This document shows, one piece after another, positions 25,216 to 33,924 of a stretch of 64,000 bases of DNA. Every line of letters begins with the position of its first letter. Positions within the stretch are counted from its first letter, which is position 1. Under the pieces are notes generated by a model. That model ran no database searches, had not been told where the DNA came from, and worked only from the letters and a program-made list of their open reading frames with translations. Made by a program: the position numbers and the translations under genes. Origin of the DNA: Martelella sp. NC20 (GTDB lineage: Bacteria; Pseudomonadota; Alphaproteobacteria; Rhizobiales; Rhizobiaceae); contig NZ_CP054862.1 of NCBI RefSeq assembly GCF_013459645.1, forward strand, positions 195,515-259,514. Direction: 5' to 3'.

Positions 25216-26784
25216 ATGGTTATTGGTCTGGAGCCGGCCCGGCATGACGGGGCCGGTGCGATGAATATTGCCGAGTCGGGCGCCGCGGTGGGCCGCGGAG
25301 CTGGCGAACGGCGTAGCGTCCTGGTGGCCCGGGGCGTGACCAAATCGTTTCCCGGCGTGCTTGCGCTCGACAATGTCGATTTCGATGTGCGTGCCGGCGA
25401 AGTGACCGCGCTTCTGGGCGAAAACGGAGCGGGCAAATCGACGCTCATCAAGCTCATGGCCGGCTTCTATACGCCAGATCGCGGCGAGATCACGGTAGAC
25501 GGCGTCGCTCTGCAGGCCGATCCGGCCGCCGCGCACCGCATCGGCGTCGCCACGATCCATCAGGATGCCCATCTGGTTCCCGCGGTATCGGTCGCGGAAA
25601 ACATCATGCTCGGCCGCTGGCCCGGCCGTTATGGCTGGCTCTCCAGGCAGAAGCAGAAGGAGAAGGCGCGCGCCGCGGTAGCCCGCGTCGCGCCGCATCT
25701 CAATATCACCACCCCGGCCGGCCGGCTGTCGCCTGCGGACCAGCAACTGGTGGAAATTGCCCGCGCCATTTCCGAGGATTCCAAGGTTCTGGTCATGGAC
25801 GAGCCCACCACCTCTCTTTCCCCGCCTGAGATCGAGCGCCTGTTCCGCGTGGTCGACGATCTCAGGGCGCACGGCCTCGGCATCGTGTTCGTGTCGCACT
25901 GGCTCGAAGAAGTGTTCGCCATCGCCGACAGGGTCACGGTGCTTCGCGACGGCCGGCTGGTGGCGACCAGGCCGATAGACGAACTGGATCATCAAAAGGT
26001 CATCCACATGATGGTCGGCCGGGAGGTCCGCCAGACCGAACACAAGTCCCGCCCGATCGGCGACGTCGTCCTCAAGGTCAGCAATCTCAAGCGCGAAGGC
26101 GTTCTGGACGATATTTCATTCGAGGTCAGGGCCGGCGAGATCGTCGGCATGTCGGGACTCGTTGGCGCCGGGCGAAGCGAGCTTGCGGCCTGCATCTTCG
26201 GTATCGATCCCTATGACGAGGGCAGCGTCGAGGTCTCCGGCCGCCGGGTGCGCCCGAACAAACCCAAGGCGGCGATCGATGCCGGCATCGGCCTCGTGCC
26301 CGAGGATCGGCGACGCCAGGCCCTTGTGGGGCTGATGAGCGTGCGCAACAACATGACGCTCGGCATGTTCGACAAGATTTCCCGCCACGGTTTCCTGTCG
26401 AATGCCCTTGAGGATGAAATCGTCGGACGTGAGATGCGCGGCCTTGCAGTGAAGGCGCCATCCTCCAAGGTGCGCGTCTCGACACTGTCGGGCGGCAACC
26501 AGCAGAAGGTCGTGCTCGGCCGATGGCTGGCGCACAAACCGAAGCTTCTGATCCTCGATGAGCCGACCAAGGGTATCGATGTCGGCGCCAAATCGGAAAT
26601 CAGCGAACTGATCCTCCGTCTGGCCGAAAGCGGAATGGCCATCCTGCTGATCAGTTCGGAATTGCCGGAAATCCTGTCGCTGTCGGACCGTGTGCTGGTG
26701 ATGCGTTCGGGGCGGATCTCCGCCTCGCTCACCAGGGCGGAAATCACCAGCGAAACCATCATGAGCTATGCGACGACGGGTTGA
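25216..26784 (+). CDS. Sugar ABC transporter ATPase, tandem-domain (RbsA/MglA type)
   Basis: A 522-residue protein with two nucleotide-binding domains. The first has Walker A GENGAGKST near residues 69-77 and Walker B VLVMDEPTTSLS; its signature region is degenerate (RLSPADQQLVEIA), as is usual for this class. The second has LSGGNQQKVVLGRWL near 426-440 and a degenerate P-loop (GLVGAGRSE). The ATG at 25216 follows GGGGAGGA by 8 bases; an open extension to 25126 lacks this. The genes for permease and binding protein follow, so this is a ribose-type carbohydrate importer. Confidence 0.93.
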   Translation: MVIGLEPARHDGAGAMNIAESGAAVGRGAGERRSVLVARGVTKSFPGVLALDNVDFDVRAGEVTALLGENGAGKSTLIKLMAGFYTPDRGEITVDGVALQADPAAAHRIGVATIHQDAHLVPAVSVAENIMLGRWPGRYGWLSRQKQKEKARAAVARVAPHLNITTPAGRLSPADQQLVEIARAISEDSKVLVMDEPTTSLSPPEIERLFRVVDDLRAHGLGIVFVSHWLEEVFAIADRVTVLRDGRLVATRPIDELDHQKVIHMMVGREVRQTEHKSRPIGDVVLKVSNLKREGVLDDISFEVRAGEIVGMSGLVGAGRSELAACIFGIDPYDEGSVEVSGRRVRPNKPKAAIDAGIGLVPEDRRRQALVGLMSVRNNMTLGMFDKISRHGFLSNALEDEIVGREMRGLAVKAPSSKVRVSTLSGGNQQKVVLGRWLAHKPKLLILDEPTKGIDVGAKSEISELILRLAESGMAILLISSELPEILSLSDRVLVMRSGRISASLTRAEITSETIMSYATTG

Positions 26785-26802
26785 CGTCGGGGAGAAACTT
26801 GA

Positions 26803-27855
26803 ATGGCACTGGAGAACACACCGATGAGCGATATTGCCCCGAACGGCGAGGGCAGGATTTCCACCTGGCGCGGACGCATATCCTTCATCGATATGATGCA
26901 GAGTGTGGGACTGCTTGCCGTGATCCTGCTCGGCAGCGCCATCATGAGCGTTCTGAGCCCGGTCTTCGCCACCGTACGCAATATCGAGAACGTGTTGCAG
27001 GCGGCAACGATCATCGCCGTCGTCGCGATCGGCCAGACCTTCGTTATCCTGGTGGCCGGTATCGACCTCTCGGTCGCCTCCGTACTGGTGCTGTCATCGG
27101 TGCTGTCGGTGGGGCTGGTTGAATTCCAGGGCTTCTCGCCGGTGGTCGGCGTCGTTGTGGCGCTCGGGGCGGGTCTCGGTCTCGGGCTTTTGAACGGCCT
27201 TGCCGTAACCAAGCTGCGCATCCCGGCGTTGATCGCGACGCTTGCAACCATGACCATCGGTCGCGGCCTTGCCTATATCTATTCCGGAGGCACGAATATC
27301 GCCCCCGTTCCGTCCTTCTTCGTCGAACTCCAGGCCGCGCGCATCTTCGGCATACCGGCGGTCATCGTCCTGACGCTGGCGCTGGCGCTCATCGCCCAGA
27401 TCGTGCTTTCGCGAACGGCCTTCGGTCGCTCGGTCTATGCGACCGGTGGAAATCCGCTTGCCGCGCGGCTGGCCGGTATCAACACCGAGCGCGTCATCGT
27501 CATCGCCTTCATGATTTCGGGCCTGATGTCGGCGATTGCGGGGCTGCTCATTACGGCCCGGTTCGAGGCGGGGGCCGCCACGGCGGCCCAGGGGCTGGAG
27601 CTTGCCGTCATCGCGGCGGTGGTGATCGGCGGGGTCAGCCTGTTCGGCGGCGAGGGGAATATGGGAAGCATGCTGCTCGGCGTGCTGCTGCTCGGGCTGG
27701 TCCAGAACGCGGTCAACCTGCTCAACGTTCCGCCGAACTGGGATTCGGTCGTCTCGGGGCTGGTGATCGCCGCCGCCGCCGCGCTCGATGTCTATCGCCG
27801 AAACTATCTGGAGGCGGGCATGCGCAGGAAAATCATCGCAAGCAAGTCGTCCTAG
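26803..27855 (+). CDS. Sugar ABC transporter permease (RbsC type)
   Basis: A 350-residue permease of the branched-chain/ribose family with eight or more hydrophobic segments. Hallmarks are GQTFVILVAGIDLSVASVLVLSS, the conserved cytoplasmic GNPLAARLAGIN loop, and the GGVSLFGGEGNMGSMLLGVL segment near the C-terminus. It starts 18 bases after the ATPase stop; a second in-frame ATG occurs at 26824. One permease gene means a homodimeric channel. Confidence 0.93.
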   Translation: MALENTPMSDIAPNGEGRISTWRGRISFIDMMQSVGLLAVILLGSAIMSVLSPVFATVRNIENVLQAATIIAVVAIGQTFVILVAGIDLSVASVLVLSSVLSVGLVEFQGFSPVVGVVVALGAGLGLGLLNGLAVTKLRIPALIATLATMTIGRGLAYIYSGGTNIAPVPSFFVELQAARIFGIPAVIVLTLALALIAQIVLSRTAFGRSVYATGGNPLAARLAGINTERVIVIAFMISGLMSAIAGLLITARFEAGAATAAQGLELAVIAAVVIGGVSLFGGEGNMGSMLLGVLLLGLVQNAVNLLNVPPNWDSVVSGLVIAAAAALDVYRRNYLEAGMRRKIIASKSS

Positions 27856-28032
27856 AGACAGACAGGCCTCGCGTTCGCGGTGCGATTTGCGGCGAAGGGA
27901 AATGCAAACCTATCGGTCGAAAAAATTAGCGCCCTCCGGGGCGAAGGGGATCCGCTTGCCCGATGGATCGGCAAACGGGAATGGCAATACCACCCCGAAA
28001 AGGGTGTCTCGAAGGTCCAACTGGGAGGAAAC

Positions 28033-29046
28033 ATGATGGACAAGAAGACCGGAATGCCAACGAAACGCCGCACGGTTTTGCAGTTCGCTGCGGGCGCGGC
28101 CATGCTGCTGACAAGCGCTATTGCCCTGCCAGGGCATGCGCAGGCCGAGGATAGCGCGCTCAAGGGCAAGAACCTCGCCTATATCGCGTTCGGCCTGCAA
28201 TACGAGTACCAGGTGACGCTGGTCGATCACATCAAGAAGCTCGCCGCCGAAAAGGGAATGAAAATTTCCGTCTATGACGGCAAGGGCGACCCGTCCGCCC
28301 AGACCACACAGTTGCTGGACGTACTCTCCAAGCAGCCGGACATCATCCTGCTCAATCCGGTTGACGCGAAACTGCTGCAGGGCGGCGTGCGCAAGGCCAA
28401 TCAGGCCGACATTCCGCTGTTCATGCTCGAAAACCTGCCGCCCGAAGGCGAATGGGTTGCCTACAATACCTTTGACGACGTCGCCGGCGGCCGGGCTGCG
28501 GCCGATGCCGTTGCAGAGCTGACGGGCGGAAAGGGGCGTGTCCTCGAGGTCCGCGGCGCGATCGGCTCCGGGCAATCCGAGAAGCGTTACCAGGGTTTTC
28601 ATGAGCAGATGGCGGAGAAATATCCGGACATCACGATCGAAACGCTGAAGGCGGAATGGACGGCGGACAATGCCCATACGCTGACGGTCGATGCCTTTAC
28701 CCGCGATCCGAACGTCGCCGCCATCTGGGCGCATAACGACGAAATGATCCGCGGCGTGGTTTCGGCGCTGCGTCAGATCGACCGGCTGAAGCCGCAAGGC
28801 GAGGAAGGCGCCATTCCGGTAATCGGATTCGACGGCACCCCGCTTGGCCTCGAGCGCATCCGCGAGGGAACGCAGACCGCCGATGTCGGACAGAATCCGT
28901 TCTCCATGGGCTCATCCATCGTCGAGCAGATGGAGAATCATTTCAGCGGCAAGCCGGTGCAGGAGACCACGCTGATCCAGCCGGTGATGATCTGGAAGGA
29001 CAATGTCGACAGTCCCGAAAACTGGGGCAACATGGTCAAGGGCTGA
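28033..29046 (+). CDS. Sugar-binding protein of the ABC transporter (RbsB type)
   Basis: A 337-residue periplasmic binding protein of the ribose/galactose class 2 family. The export signal contains KRRTVLQFAAGAAML, which resembles a twin-arginine signal, and ends at AQAE near residue 38. Ligand-binding features include YDGKGDPSAQTTQLLDVL, QPDIILLNPVDA and VIGFDGTPLGLE. GGGAGGAAAC directly precedes the ATG at 28033, so the longer open frame from 27880 is rejected. Given the divergent operon, a four-carbon sugar acid or a precursor is the likely ligand; this is inferred. Confidence 0.9.
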   Translation: MMDKKTGMPTKRRTVLQFAAGAAMLLTSAIALPGHAQAEDSALKGKNLAYIAFGLQYEYQVTLVDHIKKLAAEKGMKISVYDGKGDPSAQTTQLLDVLSKQPDIILLNPVDAKLLQGGVRKANQADIPLFMLENLPPEGEWVAYNTFDDVAGGRAAADAVAELTGGKGRVLEVRGAIGSGQSEKRYQGFHEQMAEKYPDITIETLKAEWTADNAHTLTVDAFTRDPNVAAIWAHNDEMIRGVVSALRQIDRLKPQGEEGAIPVIGFDGTPLGLERIREGTQTADVGQNPFSMGSSIVEQMENHFSGKPVQETTLIQPVMIWKDNVDSPENWGNMVKG

Positions 29047-29061
29047 CCCCTTGATGCCGAA

Positions 29062-29093
29062 GCGGGGCGCGCCGTGCTGCGTGCGCGCCCCGC
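29062..29093 (+). terminator. Strong hairpin after the binding-protein gene
   Basis: GCGGGGCGCGC (29062-29072) and GCGCGCCCCGC (29083-29093) pair perfectly around a 10-base loop. Without a T run it is more likely an mRNA-stabilising or attenuating structure that separates high binding-protein expression from the downstream genes. Confidence 0.6.
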
Positions 29094-29123
29094 ATAATAT
29101 CACGCCAACCGACGGAATGACGC

Positions 29124-30377
29124 ATGACGAGAGACATCATGAAACCCGACCACGCCCGCAATATGCGCCTCGTGGGCCATTCGGACCAGGGCGGCCGCAG
29201 GGACGGCATCCAGGTGATGGTCGAGGATGGATTCGCCTATATCGGCCATCTGTTCAGCCGGGGATTTTCGGTGGTCGACGTGCGCGATCCCGCCAATCCG
29301 AAGCCGGCGGGTTATGTTCAGGCGCCGGAAAACACCTGGAACGTGCATCTTCAGGCGGCTGACGGCCTGTTGCTCGTCATTCACGGCAAGGACGTTTTTG
29401 CCGACGCCGCTTTCGCCGACGAAGCGTCCTACTACAAGGCCGCTGCGGGCACCGCGCTCGGAACGGCCGAGCCGAAGAAGGGGCGGGACTGGGATGCGGG
29501 GCTCGCGGTCTACGATATCGCCACCGAGCCCGGCCGTCCCCGGCGTATCGGCTTCATGCCCGTGTCGGGCGGCATTCACCGCATCTGGTGGGTCGGTGGC
29601 AAGTGGGCCTATGTCTCCGCGCTCCTGGATGGCTATACCGATTTCATTTTCATGACGGTCGACATGTCGGATCCGGAAAATCCGAGGGAAGCGGGCCGCT
29701 ACGCGCTGCCGGGCATGCACAAGGCGGGAGGCGAGACGCCGGCCTGGTCCCCGAACGCGAAATTCGGGCTTCACCATGCGATTGTCGATGGCGATATCGC
29801 CTGGGGCGCATGGCGCGATGCCGGCCTCGTGGTGATGGATGTCGCCGACCGTACGCAGCCCAGGCTCATCCGCCACACCAACTGGTCGCCGCCTTTTCAG
29901 GGCGGAACGCATAACTGCCTGCCGATCAGCGGGCGGGATCTGCTGGTGGTCGTCGACGAGGCAGTGCTCGACGATTTCGAGGACGGGCTGAAGAATATCT
30001 GGATCTTCGATGTCGCGAACCCGGAAAATCCGGTTCCGATCGCGACCATGCCGCCGCCCTCGGACCAGGATTATACCCACAAAGGCGCCCATTACGGCCC
30101 GCACAACGTCCACGAGAACAGGCCGGGAAGCTTCCAGAGTTCATCGCTGATCTTCTCGACCTGGCAGAATGCCGGCGTGCGCGTCTACGACATTTCGAAC
30201 GCCTACCAGCCGAAGGAAGTTGGCGCGCTGGTGCCGCCGGCGCCCGAAGGCCTTATGGACAAAAGGCCGGGCAAGAAGCCGATCATCCAGTCCTGCGACA
30301 TTTTCGTCGACACGGCGGGCCTGGTCTATGTGACCGACTACAATGCCGGTCTCTACATCATGGAATATACCGGCTGA
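29124..30377 (+). CDS. LVIVD-repeat beta-propeller protein
   Basis: A 417-residue protein with repeated blades of the LVIVD type: GFSVVDVRDPANPKPAG, LAVYDIATEPGRPRRIG, FMTVDMSDPENPREAG, LVVMDVADRTQPRLI, IWIFDVANPENPVPI and VRVYDISNAYQPKEVG, so six blades are visible. His-rich loops (HRIWWVGG, FGLHHAIVDG, GTHNCLP, GAHYGPHNVHENRPG) could bind a metal at the centre, as in selenium-binding and other propeller enzymes. No signal peptide is seen. It lies between the sugar importer and an FAD oxidoreductase. Its function is not known to me. Confidence 0.8.
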   Translation: MTRDIMKPDHARNMRLVGHSDQGGRRDGIQVMVEDGFAYIGHLFSRGFSVVDVRDPANPKPAGYVQAPENTWNVHLQAADGLLLVIHGKDVFADAAFADEASYYKAAAGTALGTAEPKKGRDWDAGLAVYDIATEPGRPRRIGFMPVSGGIHRIWWVGGKWAYVSALLDGYTDFIFMTVDMSDPENPREAGRYALPGMHKAGGETPAWSPNAKFGLHHAIVDGDIAWGAWRDAGLVVMDVADRTQPRLIRHTNWSPPFQGGTHNCLPISGRDLLVVVDEAVLDDFEDGLKNIWIFDVANPENPVPIATMPPPSDQDYTHKGAHYGPHNVHENRPGSFQSSSLIFSTWQNAGVRVYDISNAYQPKEVGALVPPAPEGLMDKRPGKKPIIQSCDIFVDTAGLVYVTDYNAGLYIMEYTG

Positions 30378-30407
30378 TCCCGCGCCGCTTGCTTGAAAGG
30401 AATGACC

Positions 30408-31790
30408 ATGAACCTGTTTGGCTCTTATGACGTGGTGGTGACCGGCGCCGGCTCCTCCGGTATCGTCGCGGCAATCCGCGCGGCAAGGGAAGGCGCCAGA
30501 GTGCTTCTGCTTGAAGGCACCGGCTTTCTCGGCGGCCTGATCACGGGCGGCCGGCTGACCAAGCCCACGGGGCTCATCAACTCGAAGATATTCGAGGAAA
30601 TGCTGGAGCGTTGCGTTGGCTATCGCGGGGCGGACGGTCGCATCCGGGAATCCTACTGGGGCAAGTATACGGGCACGTTCGATGCCGAGGTGATGCAGCG
30701 CGTCATCATCGAAATGGTAGAGGAGTCCGGTGTTGAAGTGCTTCTGCGCGCCAATGTCGTCCAGACGGTGATGAAGGACGGTGCGATGCACGGGCTTTTG
30801 ATCCGCGCCAAATCCGGCGAAAGCCTCGTCATCGCCCATGCCTTCATCGATGCATCGGGCGATGGGGATGTCGCGGCCCTTGCCGGCGCCGATTTCATGC
30901 TCGGCCGGCAAAGCGACGGCCTGACGCAGCCGATCACGTCCTATTTCCGCGTGCTGAACGTGAACGTGCCGGCGCTGATTGCCGATTGCGAGGAAAACCG
31001 CGCCGATATGTGGGAGGTCGTCTATCCGAAGGAGGCCGGGGATCGCAACGAGGATTATGCGATGGCTGTGCTCCTGACCGGCTTCCAGCAGCGCATCAAG
31101 GACAAGGTCGCGGAAGGCTTCGACTGGATCATCCCCAAGGACCATATCACCATGAAAACCGGCCTGATCCCGGGCGAGATCAGCGTGAACGTCACCCGGT
31201 TCCAGGGCAATGGCCTTGATGACCGGGATCTCAGCCGCGCGGAGATCGAGATCCGCAAACAGGCTTATTGCGCGTTCGATTTTCTGCAACGCTACGTCAG
31301 GGGTTTTGAAAACGCGATCTTCCTCGAGGTCGCGCCGAAGCTCGGCATCAGGGAGACCCGCCGCGTGAGAGGCGAGTATGTCCTGACCGAAGCCGAGGTT
31401 CGCGGCAATCATCGCTTCGAAGACGCGATCGGCCTTTGCAATTCGCCCGTCGACGTGCACGAGCCCGGCGGCAGTCGCGCGATCATGGATCATGTGGGCA
31501 TTGGTTACGGCATTCCCTTCCGCTGCCTCGTGCCGCTGAAGATCGACAACCTGCTTCTCGCCGGACGCTGCATTTCCGTCGATGAAAACGCCTTCGGCTC
31601 GACGCGGAACGTGCCGGCCTGCACCATGACGGGCGAGGCGGCGGCGATCGCGGCCGCTCTTGCGGCTGGCCGGCGCGTACCGACCTCGCAAATAGCTGTC
31701 GCCGAGGTGCAGGCGCGATTGCGCGATCTCGGGGTCTGGCTGGGCACGCCGGACGAGCCGGTGCCCGATGTCCTCCGGCAGGCTGGTTGA
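30408..31790 (+). CDS. FAD-dependent oxidoreductase (FAD_oxidored family)
   Basis: A 460-residue flavoprotein with an N-terminal dinucleotide-binding motif (VVVTGAGSSGIVAAIRAAREGARVLLLEG; split here only as a description of the Rossmann start at residues 7-35), GGLITGGRLTKPTG near residues 42-55, and the second FAD contact ALAGADFMLG. The C-terminal LLLAGRCISVDENAFGS and RNVPACTMTGEAA are the typical closing FAD-binding elements of this family. The start at 30408 follows AAAGGA. It lies 30 bases after the propeller gene. Substrate unknown; an alcohol or hydroxyacid is plausible. Confidence 0.82.
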   Translation: MNLFGSYDVVVTGAGSSGIVAAIRAAREGARVLLLEGTGFLGGLITGGRLTKPTGLINSKIFEEMLERCVGYRGADGRIRESYWGKYTGTFDAEVMQRVIIEMVEESGVEVLLRANVVQTVMKDGAMHGLLIRAKSGESLVIAHAFIDASGDGDVAALAGADFMLGRQSDGLTQPITSYFRVLNVNVPALIADCEENRADMWEVVYPKEAGDRNEDYAMAVLLTGFQQRIKDKVAEGFDWIIPKDHITMKTGLIPGEISVNVTRFQGNGLDDRDLSRAEIEIRKQAYCAFDFLQRYVRGFENAIFLEVAPKLGIRETRRVRGEYVLTEAEVRGNHRFEDAIGLCNSPVDVHEPGGSRAIMDHVGIGYGIPFRCLVPLKIDNLLLAGRCISVDENAFGSTRNVPACTMTGEAAAIAAALAAGRRVPTSQIAVAEVQARLRDLGVWLGTPDEPVPDVLRQAG

Positions 31791-31802
31791 GGCGATGGCT
31801 AA

Positions 31803-32105
31803 GGGCGCTCGAATGTCAAGCTGATGTTCGACACCTATCACGTCATCTATTGCAACGAAGTGTCCAGCGACTATGTCCGGCGCATGGGGGCGGACCTCCA
31901 CCATATCCACCTCGCCGACGAAAACCGCGCGGCTCCTTCCAACGGGGGCAGAGCGGACTACCGCGCGATCATTTCCGATCTGAAAGCGCTCGACTTCAAG
32001 GGTTATCTCACCATGGAGATCGGTTTCGACCACCGCTCGTCGGACCCGGACCGCTTTGCGCGCGAGGCGTTTGACTATATCAAGCCGCTAATCGGACGGC
32101 CGTAG
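31803..32105 (+). pseudogene. C-terminal fragment of a sugar isomerase-type TIM-barrel gene
   Basis: About 100 codons match the last third of hydroxypyruvate isomerase/IolE-like proteins: NVKLMFDTYHV, HIHLADENR and GYLTMEIGFD. The frame begins just after an in-frame TAA (31800-31802), and family sequence is already under way at codon 4, so the first two thirds are missing. A secondary ATG at 31824 could give a short product, but the barrel would be incomplete. It directly follows the FAD oxidoreductase stop, which suggests a deletion. Confidence 0.75.
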
Positions 32106-32241
32106 CAGGCAGGTTGCTCTGCGGAAAGAACAGCCGCAGAAGCTTCACTGGCCAAAGCCACCCGCATCGAGAAGCCGTGGGAGCCGCCTGACCGCGAAGC
32201 TCGGAATGCCAACAGGGCCGGCATCCCGAGCGAGCGTTATA

Positions 32242-32931
32242 TCAGGCGATCGAATAGCCGCCGTCGATCGGCAGGACCGCGCCGTGGACATAGGACGCTT
32301 CGTCGGACACCAGGAAATGGATCACATTCGCGATCTCCATCGGTTCGGCCCAGCGACCGAGCGGGATCCGTGCCGTGATCTTCGGGCCGCGTTCCGGATC
32401 GTTCTTCGCTCCGGCGCCCATGCGGGTATCAACCCAGCCCGGTGCCACGGCGTTGACGCGCACGCCGTTCTTGCCCCAGGCGACGGCCAGAGACCGGGTG
32501 AGGGAAACAATCGCGCCCTTGGAGGAGGCATAGGCAGGCGAACCTGCTGACCCGAAGAAGCTCCACATCGACGCGATGTTGACCACCGATCCGCCTGTAG
32601 CCTCGAGCCGGCTCTTCGCAAGGTTCGCGGCAGCAAGGCTTGCCGTCACGTTGATTTCCATCACCTGGCGGAATACCTCCGGCTCCCATTCGGCGGACTG
32701 GCGGATGATGCCGGCGCAATTGACAAGCGCGTCGATCCGGTCGGTCCGGTCCATCAATGCCGCAAGATCTGCTTGTGAGGTCACGTCCGTGCGGATGAAC
32801 TCGATCCCTTCGGTCATGTCGTCGTCAGCATCCAATCCTCCGGCGATGACCCGGTAGCCCTCCGCCAAAAGGCGCGTACCCGTTGCGAGACCGATGCCAG
32901 TCCCGCCTCCCGTGATAATTGCTGTTTTCAT
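32242..32931 (-). CDS. SDR-family NAD(P)-dependent oxidoreductase
   Basis: A 229-residue classical short-chain dehydrogenase. Cofactor motif TGGGTGIG at residues 7-14, NCAGI near 71-75, catalytic Ser in NIASMWSFFG and YxxxK in YASSK near 139-143, ending GAVLPIDGGYSIA. It is the last gene of the transketolase operon, 11 bases after the C-terminal transketolase subunit. It probably oxidises or reduces a polyol or ketose linked to the transketolase reaction; the substrate cannot be read from sequence. Confidence 0.9.
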   Translation of the reverse strand: MKTAIITGGGTGIGLATGTRLLAEGYRVIAGGLDADDDMTEGIEFIRTDVTSQADLAALMDRTDRIDALVNCAGIIRQSAEWEPEVFRQVMEINVTASLAAANLAKSRLEATGGSVVNIASMWSFFGSAGSPAYASSKGAIVSLTRSLAVAWGKNGVRVNAVAPGWVDTRMGAGAKNDPERGPKITARIPLGRWAEPMEIANVIHFLVSDEASYVHGAVLPIDGGYSIA

Positions 32932-32942
32932 CGTCCGCTCCT

Positions 32943-33923
32943 TCAGCTTGCCAGAAACGCTTCGGCAACGTCCTTGATACCGGCGCTATCGAGCTTGTAA
33001 TGAGCAAGCAGATGCGTTGGCGGGGCGATCAGCGAATACTCGTCATAGATGCCATGACGCTTCAGCTTCTTGCCAACGCCCTCGTCGGCGAGAACCTCGG
33101 CAACGGCTGCGCCAAGACCACCCAGCACATTGTGCTCCTCGACCGTCATCAGCCGCGACGACCGTTCAGCCGCCTCGAGGACGGCGTCGCGATCCAGCGG
33201 CTTGATCGAAGCCATGTCTATGACGCCCACGGAACGGCCCGCGGCATTCATCGCATTCGCCGCCTCGATCGCGGCATGGACGGTGATCCCGCAGGCGATG
33301 ATCGTAAGCTCCTCACCGCGGCCATGCTCCTGCGCCTTGCCGAAGCGGAAGGTGGTTCCTCCTTCGTAGATGACAGGGTCGCGACCACGGCCGATGCGGA
33401 AATAGATCGGCTGGTCCCACTCCGCCGAAGCGCGGATAGCAGCTTCAAGCTGTGCGCCGTCGGAGGGCGAGACAATGGTCAGATCGGCAATCGAGCGCAT
33501 CGTCCCGATATCTTCCGTCGCATGATGCGAGGTGCCGTAAAAGCCCATCGATATGCCGGTGTGATGACCGATCAGGCGCACCGGCTGGGCGCTGTAGGCG
33601 ATGTCCATGCGGATCTGCTCGCAGGCTAGCAGTCCGACGAAGGATGCAAAGGTGGCAACGAAAGGCGTGACCCCGGTGGTTGCGATGCCGGCAGCGACGC
33701 TCACCATGTTCTGCTCGGAAATGCCGAAGGACAGATAGCGGTCCGGATACTTCTCCGCGAACCGGTTGAGCCCGTTGGAATACTGGAGATCTGCGGAGCC
33801 GGCGACGACATTGTGGCCGGCCTCGACTAGATCGATCAGCCCGTTAGACAGGTGATCGAGGCCTGGGTTTTTGATGTTCAAGGCACGGTAATGCCAGGAT
33901 TCGGAAGACTTCAGCGCACTCAT
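32943..33923 (-). CDS. Transketolase, C-terminal subunit
   Basis: A 326-residue protein corresponding to the pyrimidine-binding and C-terminal domains of transketolase. The catalytic Glu that activates thiamine diphosphate is in FGISEQNMVSVAAG near residue 69. The middle holds HATEDIGTMRSI and the third domain has TVEEHNVLGGLGAAVAEVL near residue 257. It lies 1 base from the stop of the N-terminal subunit, so the two chains must assemble into one enzyme. Split transketolases of this type are known from pathways such as apulose-4-phosphate and sulfosugar cleavage, and as unassigned homologues. Confidence 0.92.
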   Translation of the reverse strand: MSALKSSESWHYRALNIKNPGLDHLSNGLIDLVEAGHNVVAGSADLQYSNGLNRFAEKYPDRYLSFGISEQNMVSVAAGIATTGVTPFVATFASFVGLLACEQIRMDIAYSAQPVRLIGHHTGISMGFYGTSHHATEDIGTMRSIADLTIVSPSDGAQLEAAIRASAEWDQPIYFRIGRGRDPVIYEGGTTFRFGKAQEHGRGEELTIIACGITVHAAIEAANAMNAAGRSVGVIDMASIKPLDRDAVLEAAERSSRLMTVEEHNVLGGLGAAVAEVLADEGVGKKLKRHGIYDEYSLIAPPTHLLAHYKLDSAGIKDVAEAFLAS

Positions 33924-33924
33924 C

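Noticed and set aside
30141..32033. A 630-codon open frame on the minus strand
   Set aside because: It is antisense to the FAD oxidoreductase, which has clear family motifs and a ribosome site. High-GC codon bias keeps the opposite frame free of stops.
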